This document shows, in pieces, positions 8,549 to 29,730 of a stretch of DNA of 64,000 nucleotides. The stretch is from Indioceanicola profundi (lineage in GTDB: Bacteria > Pseudomonadota > Alphaproteobacteria > Azospirillales > Azospirillaceae). Within the stretch, counting starts at the first letter, position 1, and every line of letters begins with the position of its first letter. Location: NCBI RefSeq assembly GCF_003568845.1, contig NZ_CP030126.1, positions 372,001-436,000 of the forward strand, written 5' to 3'. The position numbers and the translations under genes are program-made. The notes beneath the pieces were generated by a model, which saw only the letters and a list, made by a program, of their open reading frames with translations, did not search any database and was not told the origin of the DNA.

Positions 8549-9067
8549 GTGGACCGTACACAGAAGGAAGCGACGGTCGCGGCCCTGAATGCCGAGTTGC
8601 AGGCGGCAGCCCTCATCGTCGTGACCGAGCAGTCGGGAATGACGGTGGCGGAAGTGACCGACCTGCGCCGCCGCATGCGGGCTGCGGGTGCCAGCTTCAA
8701 AGTGACCAAGAACACGCTCGCCGCCCTCGCCCTGAAGGGTACGCAGTTCGAGAACACCGAGGCCATGTTCAAGGGCCCCACCGCGATCGCCTGGTCCAAG
8801 GACCCGGTCGCGGCGGCCAAGGTGGCCACCGAGTACGCCAAGGCCAATGACAAGTTCAAGGTCATCGGCGGCGGCCTCGGCGCGCAGCTTCTGGACACCC
8901 AGGGGGTCGAAGCCCTGTCCAAGCTGCCGTCGCTGGACGAACTGCGCGCATCGCTGCTCGGCATGATCAAGACGCCTGCGACCCGTATCGCCGGCATCTT
9001 GCAGCAGCCGGGTGGTCAGGTTGCCCGCGTGTTGGCGGCCTATGCCAAGAAGGACGAGGCGGCCTGA
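8549..9067 (+). CDS. rplJ: 50S ribosomal protein L10
   Basis: A 172-residue L10 that anchors the L7/L12 dimers to the ribosome. The N-terminal rRNA-binding domain is typical (FKVTKNTLAALAL), and a helical C-terminal part that binds L12 dimers ends at YAKKDEAA. The start is GTG 8549 behind TTGGAGG, and no upstream ATG fits. It is probably repressed by L10-L12 through the structured leader just ahead. rplL follows after 45 bp. Confidence 0.97.
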   Translation: MDRTQKEATVAALNAELQAAALIVVTEQSGMTVAEVTDLRRRMRAAGASFKVTKNTLAALALKGTQFENTEAMFKGPTAIAWSKDPVAAAKVATEYAKANDKFKVIGGGLGAQLLDTQGVEALSKLPSLDELRASLLGMIKTPATRIAGILQQPGGQVARVLAAYAKKDEAA

Positions 9068-9112
9068 GCCGCATCAGACGACACAACATACTGAGTTCCC
9101 TAGGAGACCATC

Positions 9113-9499
9113 ATGTCCAAGCTTGATCAGCTGGTTGAAGACCTGTCCAACCTGACCGTCATCGAGGCCGCCGAGCTCTCGAAGATGCTTGAGGAGAAGT
9201 GGGGCGTTTCCGCCGCCGCTCCGGTCGCCATGGCTGCCGCCCCGGCCGCCGGCGGTGCGGGCGCTGCCGCTGCCCCGGCCGAGGAGCAGACCGAGTTCAC
9301 GGTCATCCTCGTCGATGGCGGCGACAAGAAGATCAACGTCATTAAGGAAGTCCGTGCGATCACCAACCTGGGCCTGAAGGAGGCCAAGGACCTGGTCGAG
9401 GGCGCCCCGAAGACGGTGAAGGAAAGCGCCACGAAGGACGAAGCTGCGAAGATCAAGAAGCAGCTTGAAGACGCCGGCGCGAAGGTCGAAGTTAAGTAA
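9113..9499 (+). CDS. rplL: 50S ribosomal protein L7/L12
   Basis: A 128-residue stalk protein that recruits translation GTPases. It has an N-terminal dimerisation domain, an Ala/Gly/Pro hinge at about residues 34-58, and a C-terminal domain with [20 protein letters not shown] that contacts EF-Tu and EF-G. The hinge accounts for the few residues beyond the usual 120-125. It ends about 30 bp before a terminator-like hairpin that separates it from rpoB. Confidence 0.98.
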   Translation: MSKLDQLVEDLSNLTVIEAAELSKMLEEKWGVSAAAPVAMAAAPAAGGAGAAAAPAEEQTEFTVILVDGGDKKINVIKEVRAITNLGLKEAKDLVEGAPKTVKESATKDEAAKIKKQLEDAGAKVEVK

Positions 9500-9529
9500 G
9501 ACGGCTTTGGCCGACGACCTAGCGCATAC

Positions 9530-9590
9530 CGACGCTGGACGGTGGACCTTCGGAAGGAGGCCCGCCGCCCGGCGTCGTCTGTCTTTTTTA
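9530..9590 (+). terminator. attenuator-type terminator between rplL and rpoB
   Basis: Outer arms CGACGC/GCGTCG (about 9530-9577) enclose a GGACC-TTCG-GAAGG type hairpin and are followed by TCTGTCTTTTTTA. A second hairpin, CCCCCGG (9624-9630) with CCGGGGG (9645-9651), followed by CTTTCTCCCC, lies downstream. Since rpoB has no strong promoter of its own in the 374-bp spacer, partial read-through, as in E. coli, is the likely role. Confidence 0.6.
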
Positions 9591-9873
9591 TCCTGCGGGC
9601 ACGCTCGTATGATAGACAGGGTACCCCCGGTTCGCATCCGCGTGCCGGGGGCTTTCTCCCCGATGCCGGCTAGGGCCGGTTTCCGGGGAACAGATTTCGA
9701 GGCGCGGCTGAGTGGCGATCCCGAAGGGGAGCGCCGCCCGCGCTGATTCGTGTTTTGGGCCGCCGCACCGCCAGGAGCGTCGGTCCAGGGGGCATCCGCA
9801 GGGCAGCGCCGCGGCAACGTGGCCGCAGTCCGCGGGTGGTGCATAGATCCGGGCGAGTTCACGAGAGGCATTC

Positions 9874-18451
<8,578 letters not shown>

Positions 18452-18477
18452 TCAAGGCGCACAGCGCTGACATGAAG

Positions 18478-18514
18478 AGGGCCGCCCGGGAAGACCGGGC
18501 GGCCCTTTTCGTTT
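18478..18514 (+). terminator. rho-independent terminator of rpoBC
   Basis: A perfect 12-bp stem AGGGCCGCCCGG/CCGGGCGGCCCT (18478-18489 with 18495-18506), loop GAAGA, then TTTTCGTTT. It closes the rplJ-rpoC transcript and faces the 3' end of the minus-strand phosphodiesterase gene. Confidence 0.93.
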
Positions 18515-18538
18515 CTACCGCTTCAAGGCGCGAAACCC

Positions 18539-19507
18539 TCAGGGGCGGACGCAGGCCTTCACTGCCGCCTCGATATCCTGGCGCTTCTCCATGGCCCAAT
18601 AGGCGTCGAAATGGCGGTCGGTGACAAGGATGTCGACGCCGCTGTCCGCCAGGCGCGCATATTTGGCCTCGTTGTTGGATGCCGCGATGTCCCGGTCGCC
18701 GGCCCACAACGTGGCGAAGATCGCCGGGATGCCGCGGCGCTCCAGCAGGTCCCACAGGGCCGGGTCCTCCCGGTTCACACCGGTGAAGGCGAAAATGCGG
18801 TCCTCGGGCACGCCCGCCTCGACAAGCCGGTCGAGCATGTCGGGCCTGGTGATCCCAACGCTCATGCTGATGGTCGGATCGAGGCTGACCACCTTCGCCG
18901 CTTCCTCCACATCATCCACGATGATCGCGGCATAGCGTTGCGCCCCGTGCCTCTGCACAAGCTCCACCACATCGGCGACATCGACGCCGCGCTTCAGGTC
19001 GATCTGCACCACGGCCCGGTCCTTCGCCCAGATCAGGGCTTCTTCCAGTGTCGGAATCCGCATTGGCGGCTGGGGCGCGAAGCCGGTGGGGTCCCTCAAG
19101 GACTCTGCCCGGAGCTCCTTCAAGCTCTTCTCCGAAATGCGCCCCCGCCCGGTGCTGGTGCGGCCGAGTTCGCTGTCATGCATGAGGACGAGAACGCCAT
19201 CCTCCGTCTGCGCGACATCCAGCTCGATCAGCGCCGGTATCTTGGACAGGGTGTAGGCGAAGGTCTCGATGGCGTTTTCCGGATAGCCCGGCTTCGGACC
19301 GCCCCGGTGGGCCGAAATGATGGTGGCGCGCTGTTCGACGATGCAGTCCAGGAACCCGGCTACGTTCGCCGCCTTCGGCTTGATGGGAATCGCCGGCTCG
19401 GGCAGTGCTCGCGCCGCAGCCTCGCCGCCCTCCGCACCCCGTTGCGCCAGGGCAGGGCAGCTGATGGCGATCAGGGCGGCGGTAAGGAACAAAGCTGCTG
19501 CTCGCAT
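18539..19507 (-). CDS. exported glycerophosphodiester phosphodiesterase family protein
   Basis: A 322-residue GDPD-family protein, predicted to hydrolyse glycerophosphodiesters to glycerol-3-phosphate and an alcohol outside the cytoplasm. The N-terminus is a signal peptide ending near CPALAQ. AISC at residues 14-17 could also serve as a lipobox, so a lipoprotein is possible. Catalytic motifs are HRGGPKPGYPENAIE, then ELDVAQTEDGVLVLMHD, giving the expected His, Glu, Asp and second His. The gene lies alone on the minus strand between the rif and str gene sets, where rpsL would normally be near. Its base composition is not obviously different from its neighbours. Confidence 0.85.
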   Translation of the reverse strand: MRAAALFLTAALIAISCPALAQRGAEGGEAAARALPEPAIPIKPKAANVAGFLDCIVEQRATIISAHRGGPKPGYPENAIETFAYTLSKIPALIELDVAQTEDGVLVLMHDSELGRTSTGRGRISEKSLKELRAESLRDPTGFAPQPPMRIPTLEEALIWAKDRAVVQIDLKRGVDVADVVELVQRHGAQRYAAIIVDDVEEAAKVVSLDPTISMSVGITRPDMLDRLVEAGVPEDRIFAFTGVNREDPALWDLLERRGIPAIFATLWAGDRDIAASNNEAKYARLADSGVDILVTDRHFDAYWAMEKRQDIEAAVKACVRP

Positions 19508-19667
19508 CGTTCAGGCTCAGGGTGGTGGACGTCCGGGGCACGGGGTAGATCACTCCGTCGCCCCGGTCAATCCGCCCGGACCATCCAAGAGCGACAGCCC
19601 TGCGCGACGCGAGCGCCCCCCTTGCACTAAGGGCGGGCGCCCAGCCGAAATCGAGCGCCATCGCCGC

Positions 19668-19696
19668 TTGACGCACACCTGTCACATCCATATAGT
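19668..19696 (+). promoter_or_regulatory. strong promoter of the rpsG-fusA-tuf2 unit
   Basis: TTGACG (19668-19673) and TATAGT (19691-19696) are separated by exactly 17 bp. It is one of the best promoter matches in the window and points to rpsG, about 250 bp downstream. It also lies behind the start of the divergent phosphodiesterase gene. Confidence 0.8.
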
Positions 19697-19702
19697 CCGC
19701 CA

Positions 19703-20425
<723 letters not shown>

Positions 20426-20476
20426 GCAAGGAAGAACGCAAGGGCCGCCTACGGGCGGCTTGAGCGGACAAGGCCC

Positions 20477-22549
20477 ATGCACCGTTCCCATCCACTCGAC
20501 CGCTACAGGAACATCGGCATTGCCGCGCACATCGATGCCGGCAAGACGACGACGACTGAGCGCATCCTGTATTACACAGGTAAGTCGTACAAAATCGGCG
20601 AGGTGCATGAAGGCACCGCGACGATGGATTGGATGGAGCAGGAGCAGGAGCGCGGCATCACCATCACGTCGGCCGCGACGACCTGTTTCTGGCGTGAGCA
20701 CCGCATCAACATCATCGACACCCCCGGCCACGTGGACTTCACCATCGAGGTGGAGCGCAGCCTGCGGGTGCTCGACGGTGCAGTCGCGGTATTCGACAGC
20801 GTGGCGGGCGTGGAGCCCCAGTCGGAGACCGTGTGGCGGCAGGCGGACAAGTACCGCGTGCCCCGCATGTGCTTCGTCAACAAGATGGACCGGACCGGCG
20901 CCGATTTCTTCCGCACCGTGGAGATGATCGGCGACCGTCTCGGCGCCAATGCGGCGGTCCTGCAGCTTCCCATTGGGGTCGAGGCCGATTTCGTCGGCGT
21001 CGTGGACCTGGTGCGGATGAAGGCGGTTGTCTGGACCGAGGACAAGCTGGGTGCGGACTTCCACGAGACCGACATCCCGGCCGAGCTGGCCGACAAGGCT
21101 GCCGAATACCGTACGCGCCTGATCGAGCAGGCGGTCGAGCTGGACGACGCGGCAACCGAGGCCTACCTCGACGGGCGCGAGCCCGACGAGGCCACGCTGA
21201 AGGCGCTGATCCGCAAGGCCACCATCAGCCTGCGGCTCGTGCCGGTGCTGTGCGGTTCCGCCTTCAAGAACAAGGGCGTGCAGCCGATGCTAGACGCCGT
21301 CGTAGATTATCTTCCGTCGCCGCTCGACGTGGAGAATGTCCGCGGCACCACCCTGGACGGGGCTCCCGACCAGCGTCCGACCGACGACAAGGCGCCGTTC
21401 GCGGCCCTGGCGTTCAAGATCATGAACGATCCGTTCGTCGGCACGCTGACCTTCTGCCGGGTCTATTCCGGCACGATGGAGACGGGCAGCCAGGTCATGA
21501 ATGCCGGGAAGGGCGAGCGCGAGCGCATCGGACGGATGCTGCTGATGCACGCCAATACCCGGGAGGAGATTACGGCGTGCTGCGCCGGCGATATCGTCGC
21601 CATCGCCTCGCTGAAGAACACGACGACGGGCGACACGCTGTGCGATCCCGACCACCCGATCGTGCTCGAGCGGATGGAATTCCCCGAGCCGGTGATCGAG
21701 GTGGCGGTCGAGCCGAAGACGAAGGCCGACCAGGAGAAGATGGGCGCGGCATTGCAGCGCCTGGCCGCCGAGGACCCGTCCTTCCGCGTCGCACAGGACG
21801 CGGAGACGGGCCAGACGGTCATCAAGGGAATGGGTGAACTCCATCTGGAGATCATCGTCGACCGCATGCGGCGGGAGTTCAAGGTTGATGCCAGCGTAGG
21901 CGCGCCGCAGGTGGCGTACCGCGAGACCATCACCGCCCGCGCCGAGGTCGACTACACCCATAAGAAACAGACCGGAGGCTCCGGTCAGTTCGCCCGGGTG
22001 AAGCTGGCTTTCGAGCCGCTGAAGCCCGGCGAGGGTTACAGGTTCGAGAATAGGGTCGTCGGCGGCGCGGTTCCGAAGGAATACGTGCCCGGCGTCCAGA
22101 AGGGCCTGGAGTCGGCGAAGGATAACGGCGTTGTCGCCGGGTTCCCTGTCATCGACTTCAAGGTGGAATTGGTGGATGGCGCGTATCACGACGTCGACTC
22201 GTCCGTGCTCGCGTTCGAAATCGCCACCCGGGCTGCTTTCAGGGAAGGTATCCAGAAAGCGAAGCCGGCCCTGCTCGAGCCGATCATGAGGGTCGAAGTG
22301 CTGACGCCCGAAGACTATATGGGCGACATCATCGGCGACCTGAACAGCCGGCGGGGACAGATCACCGGGATGGATCAGCGGGGCAACGCCCGCATCATCG
22401 AGGCGATGGTCCCTCTGGCCAACATGTTCGGCTATGTGAACACCCTGCGCTCGATGAGCCAGGGCCGGGCCCAGTACTCCATGCAGTTCGATCATTATGA
22501 GCAGGTTCCCCAGGCCGTCGCGGAGAACATCCGCGCGAAGATGGGCTGA
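20477..22549 (+). CDS. fusA: elongation factor G
   Basis: A 690-residue translocase GTPase. The P-loop AHIDAGKT is at 17-24, followed by DTPGHVDF and NKMD in the G domain. Domains II to V are complete, with the domain IV region reading [13 protein letters not shown] small hairpin (GCCGCC-TACG-GGCGGC, 20444-20459) precedes the ribosome site. The gene sits between rpsG and tuf2 in the standard str order. The length is typical for the canonical EF-G rather than a paralogue. Confidence 0.98.
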   Translation: MHRSHPLDRYRNIGIAAHIDAGKTTTTERILYYTGKSYKIGEVHEGTATMDWMEQEQERGITITSAATTCFWREHRINIIDTPGHVDFTIEVERSLRVLDGAVAVFDSVAGVEPQSETVWRQADKYRVPRMCFVNKMDRTGADFFRTVEMIGDRLGANAAVLQLPIGVEADFVGVVDLVRMKAVVWTEDKLGADFHETDIPAELADKAAEYRTRLIEQAVELDDAATEAYLDGREPDEATLKALIRKATISLRLVPVLCGSAFKNKGVQPMLDAVVDYLPSPLDVENVRGTTLDGAPDQRPTDDKAPFAALAFKIMNDPFVGTLTFCRVYSGTMETGSQVMNAGKGERERIGRMLLMHANTREEITACCAGDIVAIASLKNTTTGDTLCDPDHPIVLERMEFPEPVIEVAVEPKTKADQEKMGAALQRLAAEDPSFRVAQDAETGQTVIKGMGELHLEIIVDRMRREFKVDASVGAPQVAYRETITARAEVDYTHKKQTGGSGQFARVKLAFEPLKPGEGYRFENRVVGGAVPKEYVPGVQKGLESAKDNGVVAGFPVIDFKVELVDGAYHDVDSSVLAFEIATRAAFREGIQKAKPALLEPIMRVEVLTPEDYMGDIIGDLNSRRGQITGMDQRGNARIIEAMVPLANMFGYVNTLRSMSQGRAQYSMQFDHYEQVPQAVAENIRAKMG

Positions 22550-22581
22550 GCGGAACCTTACCGGTAGAAGAGGATAGAGCC

Positions 22582-23769
<1,188 letters not shown>

Positions 23770-23798
23770 GTAACTGTCGCGAGTGACTGGAGAGGTTT

Positions 23799-23826
23799 CG
23801 GCCGGCGGGAATGGCCCCGCCGGCCG
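23799..23826 (+). promoter_or_regulatory. stem-loop in the rpsJ leader
   Basis: CGGCCGGCGGG (23799-23809) pairs perfectly with CCCGCCGGCCG (23816-23826) around a six-base loop. It sits 28 bp ahead of rpsJ and has no T-run, so it is not a standard terminator. Its place fits an S10-leader control element like the L4 target in E. coli, but it shows no obvious sequence match to that element. Confidence 0.5.
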
Positions 23827-23854
23827 GTTCTCTCCCAACTACGGGTTCAGGAAC

Positions 23855-24163
<309 letters not shown>

Positions 24164-24220
24164 GTTATCAAGTACGGGACCTCTCCCACAGAGGATGTCC
24201 CGAGTCAGGAGAATTAGGAT

Positions 24221-24940
24221 ATGCGATCCGGATTGATCGCGCAGAAGCTGGGCATGACCCGCGTCTTCACGGACGAGGGCGAGCATGTTCCGGTGACTGT
24301 GCTGAAGCTCGACCAGGTTCAGGTCGTCGGCCAGCGGACCGAGGATAAGGACGGTTATACCGCCCTGCAGCTCGGCGCCGGCAAAGCCAAGGTCAAGAAT
24401 GTGGCCAAGGCTCAGCGCGCCCAGTTCGCCGCGGCGAAGGTGGAGCCGAAGAAGAAGGTCGTCGAGTTCCGCGTCGACGCCGCCAACCTCATCGACGTGG
24501 GCGCCGAGATCACGGCCGACCACTTCGTGGCGGGCCAGTTCGTGGACGTGACCGGCACCACCATCGGCCGCGGCTACTCCGGCGGTATGCGCCGCTGGAA
24601 CTTCGGCGGTCTGCGTGCGACGCACGGCGTGTCCGTGTCCCACCGCTCCATCGGTTCGACCGGTGGCCGTCAGGATCCGGGTCGCACCTTCAAGAACAAG
24701 AAGATGCCCGGCCAGTACGGCGTCGAGAAGGTGACCGTGCAGAACCTGAAGGTCGTGTCGGTCGATGCCGACCGCGGCCTCATCCTGGTGAAGGGTGCCA
24801 TTCCGGGCCATGAAGGCGCCTGGGTCATGGTGCGCGACGCCGTGAAGAAGAAGCTGCCGGACGGCGTGCCGTTCCCGGGCTCCTTCAAGGCCCCGGGCGA
24901 GACCGTCCAGGCCGATGCTCCTGCGCCGCAGGAGGGCTGA
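24221..24940 (+). CDS. rplC: 50S ribosomal protein L3
   Basis: A 239-residue L3, early 23S rRNA binder near the peptidyl-transferase centre. The family motif around [16 protein letters not shown] is present, as is the glutamine loop in [14 protein letters not shown]. It is about 30 residues longer than E. coli L3, mostly in a C-terminal tail rich in Pro, Ala and Glu. rplD follows after four bases. Confidence 0.97.
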   Translation: MRSGLIAQKLGMTRVFTDEGEHVPVTVLKLDQVQVVGQRTEDKDGYTALQLGAGKAKVKNVAKAQRAQFAAAKVEPKKKVVEFRVDAANLIDVGAEITADHFVAGQFVDVTGTTIGRGYSGGMRRWNFGGLRATHGVSVSHRSIGSTGGRQDPGRTFKNKKMPGQYGVEKVTVQNLKVVSVDADRGLILVKGAIPGHEGAWVMVRDAVKKKLPDGVPFPGSFKAPGETVQADAPAPQEG

Positions 24941-24944
24941 GATC

Positions 24945-25565
24945 ATGAAGACGAACGTCATCAATCTGAAGAACGAGCAGGTCGGCGAGATCGATCTCTC
25001 CGATGAGGTGTTCGGTCTGCCGCTGCGCGAGGACATCCTCGCCCGCATGGTGAACTGGCAGCTCGCCAAGCGCCGTGCCGGCACGCACAAGACCAAGGGC
25101 GTGTCCGAGATCTCCGGCACCGGCAAGAAGCCGTACCGCCAGAAGGGCACCGGCCGCGCCCGCCAGGGCTCGCTCCGTTCGCCGCAGTTCCGCGGCGGCG
25201 CGGTGATCTTCGGGCCCGTGGTGCGCAGCCACGAGCACGACCTGAACAAGAAGGTCCGCAAGCTCGCGCTGAAGACCGCCCTGTCCACGAAGGCCGCCGA
25301 AGGCAAGCTGATCGTCCTCGACGCAGCTTCCACCGACAGCCACAAGACCAAGGACATGGTGGCGCAGCTGAAGGCCCTCGGCATCTCGTCCGCGCTGATC
25401 ATCGACGGCGCGAACCTGAACGAGACCTTCTTCCGCGCGGTGCGGAACATTCCGCACATCGACGTGCTGCCGGAGCAGGGCGCCAACGTGTACGACATCC
25501 TGCGGAAGGACACGCTGGTCCTCACCCGCAACGCGGTCGAGCAGCTGGAGGCTCGCCTGAAATGA
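24945..25565 (+). CDS. rplD: 50S ribosomal protein L4
   Basis: A 206-residue L4. The extended loop lining the exit tunnel is clear ([15 protein letters not shown]). ATG 24945 gives the standard N-terminus [10 protein letters not shown]; the upstream ATG lies inside rplC. In E. coli L4 autoregulates the S10 operon through its leader. The stop overlaps the rplW start (ATGA), so translation is coupled. Confidence 0.97.
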   Translation: MKTNVINLKNEQVGEIDLSDEVFGLPLREDILARMVNWQLAKRRAGTHKTKGVSEISGTGKKPYRQKGTGRARQGSLRSPQFRGGAVIFGPVVRSHEHDLNKKVRKLALKTALSTKAAEGKLIVLDAASTDSHKTKDMVAQLKALGISSALIIDGANLNETFFRAVRNIPHIDVLPEQGANVYDILRKDTLVLTRNAVEQLEARLK

Positions 25566-25879
25566 GCAAGACCACGATCAAGAAGGTGAGCCAGGAGCGG
25601 ATGTACGATCTGATCCTCGCTCCCGTCATCACCGAGAAGTCCACCATGGGCTCGGAGCACAACCAGGTCACCTTCAAGGTGCCGCTGGATGCCTCCAAGC
25701 CGGAGATCAAGGCCGCAGTCGAAGGGCTGTTCAAGGTCAAGGTCGAGGCCGTGAACACGGTCGTGGTCAAGGGCAAGACGAAGCGTTTCCGCGGTACGAT
25801 CGGTCAGCGGTCGGACTACAAGAAGGCCGTGGTGACCCTCGCCGAGGGCAGCACGATCGACGTGACCACGGGCGTGTGA
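25562..25879 (+). CDS. rplW: 50S ribosomal protein L23
   Basis: A 105-residue L23, which sits at the tunnel exit and is the docking point for trigger factor and [19 protein letters not shown] is the typical start of the fold and GKTKRFRG the loop region. It overlaps rplD by four bases and precedes rplB by ten. Confidence 0.97.
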   Translation: MSKTTIKKVSQERMYDLILAPVITEKSTMGSEHNQVTFKVPLDASKPEIKAAVEGLFKVKVEAVNTVVVKGKTKRFRGTIGQRSDYKKAVVTLAEGSTIDVTTGV

Positions 25880-25889
25880 GGGTAGAACG

Positions 25890-26717
25890 ATGGCATTGAA
25901 GACGTTCCGTCCCATCACGCCGAGCCTCCGCCAGCTGGTGCTGGTGGATCGCTCCGAGCTGTGGAAGGGCAAGCCGGTCAAGAGCCTGACTGAAGGCAAG
26001 TCCGGTTCTGGCGGCCGCAACAACACCGGCCGCATCACCGCCCGCCGCATGGGCGGCGGTCACAAGCAGGTCTACCGTCTGGTGGACTTCAAGCGTCGCA
26101 AGTTCGACATGGCGGCGACCGTTGAGCGGCTGGAATACGATCCCAACCGCACCGCGTTCATCGCCCTGATCAAGTACGAGGACGGCACGCTCTCGTACAT
26201 CCTGGCTCCGCAGCGCCTCAAGGCCGGCGACTCCGTCGTGGCCGGCGAGCGCGTCGACGTGAAGCCCGGCAACGCGATGCCGTTGAAGAACATCCCGGTC
26301 GGCACCATTGTCCACAACGTGGAAATGAAGCCGGGCAAGGGTGGTCAGCTGGCGCGCGCCGCCGGCACCTACCTGCAGCTGGTCGGTCGCGACCAGGGCT
26401 ATGCCCAGCTGAAGCTCCCGTCGGGCGAGCTGCGCATCGTGCGCGGCGAGTGCATGGCCACCGTCGGTGCGGTGTCCAATCCGGACGAGAGCAACATCGT
26501 CATCGCCAAGGCCGGTCGTAACCGGTGGCTGGGCAGGCGCCCGGCGGTCCGTGGCGTCGCGATGAACCCGATCGACCACCCGCACGGTGGTGGTGAGGGC
26601 CGCAGCTCCGGTGGTCGCCATCCGGTGACGCCGTGGGGCAAGCCCACCAAGGGCAAGAAGACGCGCAGCAACAAGGCGACGGACAAGTTCATCGTCCGCC
26701 GCCGCGGCAAGAAGTAA
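25890..26717 (+). CDS. rplB: 50S ribosomal protein L2
   Basis: A 275-residue L2, needed for subunit joining and peptidyl-transferase activity. The conserved C-terminal motif [17 protein letters not shown] is intact, including the histidine important for function. It ends [10 protein letters not shown]. Length matches the family. rpsS starts 12 bp later. Confidence 0.98.
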   Translation: MALKTFRPITPSLRQLVLVDRSELWKGKPVKSLTEGKSGSGGRNNTGRITARRMGGGHKQVYRLVDFKRRKFDMAATVERLEYDPNRTAFIALIKYEDGTLSYILAPQRLKAGDSVVAGERVDVKPGNAMPLKNIPVGTIVHNVEMKPGKGGQLARAAGTYLQLVGRDQGYAQLKLPSGELRIVRGECMATVGAVSNPDESNIVIAKAGRNRWLGRRPAVRGVAMNPIDHPHGGGEGRSSGGRHPVTPWGKPTKGKKTRSNKATDKFIVRRRGKK

Positions 26718-26729
26718 GGGAGTGGCACC

Positions 26730-27008
26730 GTGACGCGTTCCGTCTGGAAGGGGCCGTTCGTAGACGGCTACCTGTTGAAGAAGGCAGATAAGGCGCGGGC
26801 GTCGGGCCGGAATGAGATCATCAAGATCTGGTCCCGCCGCTCCACCATCCTGCCGCAGTTCGTTGGGCTGACCTTTGGCGTGTACAACGGTCAGAAGTTC
26901 CTGCCCGTGCTGGTGACCGAGAACATGATCGGTCACAAGTTCGGCGAGTTCTCCCCGACGCGCACGTTCTACGGCCACGCGGCCGACAAGAAGGCGAAGA
27001 GGAAGTAA
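26730..27008 (+). CDS. rpsS: 30S ribosomal protein S19
   Basis: A 92-residue S19 of the 30S head, partner of S13. It starts at GTG 26730 behind AAGGGAG and reads [20 protein letters not shown]; the conserved [16 protein letters not shown] follows near the end. It is separated from rplV by one base. Confidence 0.98.
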   Translation: MTRSVWKGPFVDGYLLKKADKARASGRNEIIKIWSRRSTILPQFVGLTFGVYNGQKFLPVLVTENMIGHKFGEFSPTRTFYGHAADKKAKRK

Positions 27009-27009
27009 C

Positions 27010-27408
27010 ATGGGCAAGCCTGCGGCAGAGCGCCGTCTCACCGAAACCGAGGCCAAGGCATTTGGCGGCCTCCTTCGGTCGAGCCCGCGCAAGCTCAACC
27101 TGGTCGCACAGCTGATCCGCGGAAAGTCCGCTGGTGAAGCACTGGCCCTGCTGACATTCTCCAAGCGCCGCATCGCGGGCGAGGTGAAGAAGGTTCTGCA
27201 GTCCGCCATCGCGAACGCGGAGAACAACCACCAGCTGGACGTGGACCGGCTGTACGTGTCGCATGCGACCGTCGGCAAGGCCCTCGTCATGAAGCGCTTC
27301 CACGCACGGGCCCGCGGTCGCGGCGCCCGGATCGAGAAGCCTTACAGCAACCTGACCGTGATCGTGCGTGAGCGCGCTGAGGAAGTGGCTGAGGGGGCAG
27401 AGGCGTAA
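27010..27408 (+). CDS. rplV: 50S ribosomal protein L22
   Basis: A 132-residue L22 whose beta hairpin narrows the peptide exit tunnel. The conserved tip region [17 protein letters not shown] is wild type in pattern. The protein is about 20 residues longer than in E. coli, split between a short N-terminal extension and an acidic C-terminus. The stop codon shares one base with the rpsC start. Confidence 0.97.
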   Translation: MGKPAAERRLTETEAKAFGGLLRSSPRKLNLVAQLIRGKSAGEALALLTFSKRRIAGEVKKVLQSAIANAENNHQLDVDRLYVSHATVGKALVMKRFHARARGRGARIEKPYSNLTVIVRERAEEVAEGAEA

Positions 27409-28085
27409 TGGGTCAGAAAATCAATCCGGTCGGGCTGCGGCTCGGCATCAACCGGACCTGGGACAGCCGTTGGTTCGCTGACCGCGACTATGCCAAGCTG
27501 CTCCACCAGGACATCAAGCTGCGCGAGTTCCTCGCGAAGCGCCTTCAGGCGGCCGGCGTCAGCCGGATCGTCATCGAGCGTCCGGCCAAGAAGGCCCGCG
27601 TCACCATCCACACGGCTCGTCCGGGCGTGGTGATCGGCAAGAAGGGCGCGGACATCGAGAAGCTGCGCGGCACGCTGAGCCAGATGGCCGGCGGCGAGGT
27701 GAGCCTGAACATCGTCGAGATCCGCAAGCCGGAACTGGACGCGAAGCTCATCGCCGAGAACATCGCCAACCAGCTCGAGCGCCGTGTGGCATTCCGTCGC
27801 GCCATGAAGCGCGCGGTGCAGTCCGCCATGCGCCTCGGCGCACAGGGCATCCGCATCAACTGCGGCGGCCGTCTGGGCGGCGCCGAGATCGCGCGTCTGG
27901 AATGGTACCGTGAGGGTCGCGTTCCGCTGCATACCCTGCGTGCGGATATCGACTATGCAACGGCCACCGCGAAGACTACCTATGGCACCTGCGGCGTGAA
28001 GGTCTGGGTGTTCAAGGGCGAGGTTCTGGCGCACGACCCCATGGCGCAGGACAAGCGCGCCATGGAGCAGGCTCCGGCCCGCTGA
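27408..28085 (+). CDS. rpsC: 30S ribosomal protein S3
   Basis: A 225-residue S3 at the mRNA entrance of the 30S subunit, with helicase function together with S4 and S5. The N-terminal [14 protein letters not shown] and the KH-domain GXXG ([12 protein letters not shown]) are clear. The C-terminal domain includes the [19 protein letters not shown] stretch. It overlaps rplV by one base. Confidence 0.98.
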   Translation: MGQKINPVGLRLGINRTWDSRWFADRDYAKLLHQDIKLREFLAKRLQAAGVSRIVIERPAKKARVTIHTARPGVVIGKKGADIEKLRGTLSQMAGGEVSLNIVEIRKPELDAKLIAENIANQLERRVAFRRAMKRAVQSAMRLGAQGIRINCGGRLGGAEIARLEWYREGRVPLHTLRADIDYATATAKTTYGTCGVKVWVFKGEVLAHDPMAQDKRAMEQAPAR

Positions 28086-28126
28086 TCGTCGTCGGATACT
28101 AGCAGGGATTAGAAAGGCAACTCGCC

Positions 28127-28552
28127 ATGCTCAGTCCGAAGCGTACTAAGTTCCGCAAGCAGCACAAGGGCCGCATCCACGGTCCTGCGAAGGGCGGAAC
28201 GTCGCTGAATTTCGGGGCCTTCGGCCTTAAGGCGGTGGAGCCGGCGCGCATCACCGCCCGCCAGATCGAGGCTGCCCGTCGTACCATCACCCGCCACCTG
28301 AAGCGTCAGGGCCGCGTCTGGATCCGGATTTTCCCGGACGTGCCGGTCTCCTCGAAGCCGGCGGAAGTCCGCATGGGTTCCGGTAAGGGTTCGCCGGAGT
28401 TCTGGGCGGCCCGGGTGCATCCCGGCCGCATCATGTTCGAGCTGGACGGCGTCCCGGCGGATCTCGCCAAGCGCGCGTTCGAGCTTGCGGCAGCCAAGCT
28501 GCCGATCAAGGTTCGTATGGTCACCCGTCTGGGTGAGGGGGGTGAGGCATGA
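28127..28552 (+). CDS. rplP: 50S ribosomal protein L16
   Basis: A 141-residue L16 that positions tRNAs in the A and P sites. It reads [19 protein letters not shown] at the start and has [19 protein letters not shown] in the conserved loop, including the arginine region that is hydroxylated in E. coli. It overlaps rpmC by four bases (ATGA). Confidence 0.97.
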   Translation: MLSPKRTKFRKQHKGRIHGPAKGGTSLNFGAFGLKAVEPARITARQIEAARRTITRHLKRQGRVWIRIFPDVPVSSKPAEVRMGSGKGSPEFWAARVHPGRIMFELDGVPADLAKRAFELAAAKLPIKVRMVTRLGEGGEA

Positions 28553-28755
28553 CGAAGGCGACTGACTTCCGCGCCAAGAGCCAGGATGAGCTGAACGATC
28601 AGCTCATCCAGCTCAAGAAGGAGCAGTTCAACCTGCGCTTCCAGCGGGCCTCCGGCCAGCTGGAGAACACGGCGCGGGTCCGGCAGGTGCGTCGCGACAT
28701 CGCGCGCATCAAGACCATCCTGGGCGAGCGGGCGACCGCTTCGTCCGCGTCCTGA
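28549..28755 (+). CDS. rpmC: 50S ribosomal protein L29
   Basis: A 68-residue L29, a helical hairpin next to L23 at the tunnel exit. The family pattern [20 protein letters not shown] and [11 protein letters not shown] is present. It overlaps rplP and lies 14 bp before rpsQ. Confidence 0.96.
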   Translation: MTKATDFRAKSQDELNDQLIQLKKEQFNLRFQRASGQLENTARVRQVRRDIARIKTILGERATASSAS

Positions 28756-28769
28756 TAGGGGAGTGTGGA

Positions 28770-29024
28770 ATGCCCCGTCGCGTTCTGCAGGGTACTGTCG
28801 TGAGCGACAAGGGCGACAAGACGATTGTCGTCCTGGTCGAGCGTCGCGTCATGCACCCGCTCTACAAGAAGTTCATCAAGCAGTCCAAGAAGTACGCCGC
28901 CCACGACGAGGCGAACGCGCACAAGATCGGCGATACCGTCCAGATCATCGAGTGCGCGCCGATCTCCAAGCGGAAGCGGTGGACTGTCGTGACCGAGGCC
29001 GCTCAGGCGGCATCCGCTGAATAA
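28770..29024 (+). CDS. rpsQ: 30S ribosomal protein S17
   Basis: An 84-residue S17, early 16S rRNA binder of the OB fold. It starts [18 protein letters not shown] and keeps [19 protein letters not shown] lies ahead of the start. The other open frame over this stretch is not real. Confidence 0.97.
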   Translation: MPRRVLQGTVVSDKGDKTIVVLVERRVMHPLYKKFIKQSKKYAAHDEANAHKIGDTVQIIECAPISKRKRWTVVTEAAQAASAE

Positions 29025-29036
29025 GGAAAGCATCAC

Positions 29037-29405
29037 ATGATTCAGATGCAAACCAACCTGGAGGTCGCGGACAACAGCGGCGCGCGCCGGGTGCAGTGCA
29101 TCAAGGTGCTGGGCGGCGCCGGGCGCCGCTTCGCATCGGTGGGCGACATCATCGTCGTCTCCGTCAAGGAGGCGATTCCGCGTGGCCGCGTGAAGAAGGG
29201 TGACGTGCATCGCGCCGTCATCGTCCGCACGGCCAAGGAGATCCGCCGCACCGATGGCACCGCCATCCGCTTCGACCGCAACGCCGCCGTGCTGATCAAC
29301 AAGCAGGGCGAGCCGATCGGGACCCGCATCTTCGGGCCCGTGACCCGCGAGCTGCGCGCGAAGAAGTACATGAAGATCATCAGCCTGGCGCCGGAGGTGC
29401 TCTGA
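29037..29405 (+). CDS. rplN: 50S ribosomal protein L14
   Basis: A 122-residue L14, exactly the family length, on the subunit interface with L19 and target of the silencing factor RsfS. The motif [15 protein letters not shown] is present. The stop overlaps the rplX start by one base (TGATG). Confidence 0.98.
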   Translation: MIQMQTNLEVADNSGARRVQCIKVLGGAGRRFASVGDIIVVSVKEAIPRGRVKKGDVHRAVIVRTAKEIRRTDGTAIRFDRNAAVLINKQGEPIGTRIFGPVTRELRAKKYMKIISLAPEVL

Positions 29406-29722
29406 TGGCCGCGAAGATCCGCAAGGGCGACAAGGTCGCCGTGCTGACCGGCAAGGACAAGGGCAAGACCGGTGAGGTCATTGAGGTCCTGCCGACCGAG
29501 AACCGCGTGAAGGTCCGGGGTGTGAACCTGGTGAAGAAGCACCAGCGCCAGACCCAGTTCCAGCAGGGCGGCATCGTGGAGATCGAGGCTCCGCTGCACG
29601 TTTCCAACGTGGCGCACATCGATCCCAAGACCAACAAGCCGACCCGTGTCGGCTTCCGGACCCTGGAAGACGGCCGCAAGGTCCGTTTCGCCAAGGGCTC
29701 CGGCGAAGTCATCGATGTGTGA
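29405..29722 (+). CDS. rplX: 50S ribosomal protein L24
   Basis: A 105-residue L24, an assembly initiator of the large subunit. The KOW motif is at the N-terminus ([20 protein letters not shown]). The length is normal. It overlaps rplN and ends eight bases before rplE. Confidence 0.97.
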   Translation: MAAKIRKGDKVAVLTGKDKGKTGEVIEVLPTENRVKVRGVNLVKKHQRQTQFQQGGIVEIEAPLHVSNVAHIDPKTNKPTRVGFRTLEDGRKVRFAKGSGEVIDV

Positions 29723-29730
29723 GGCGCGCC

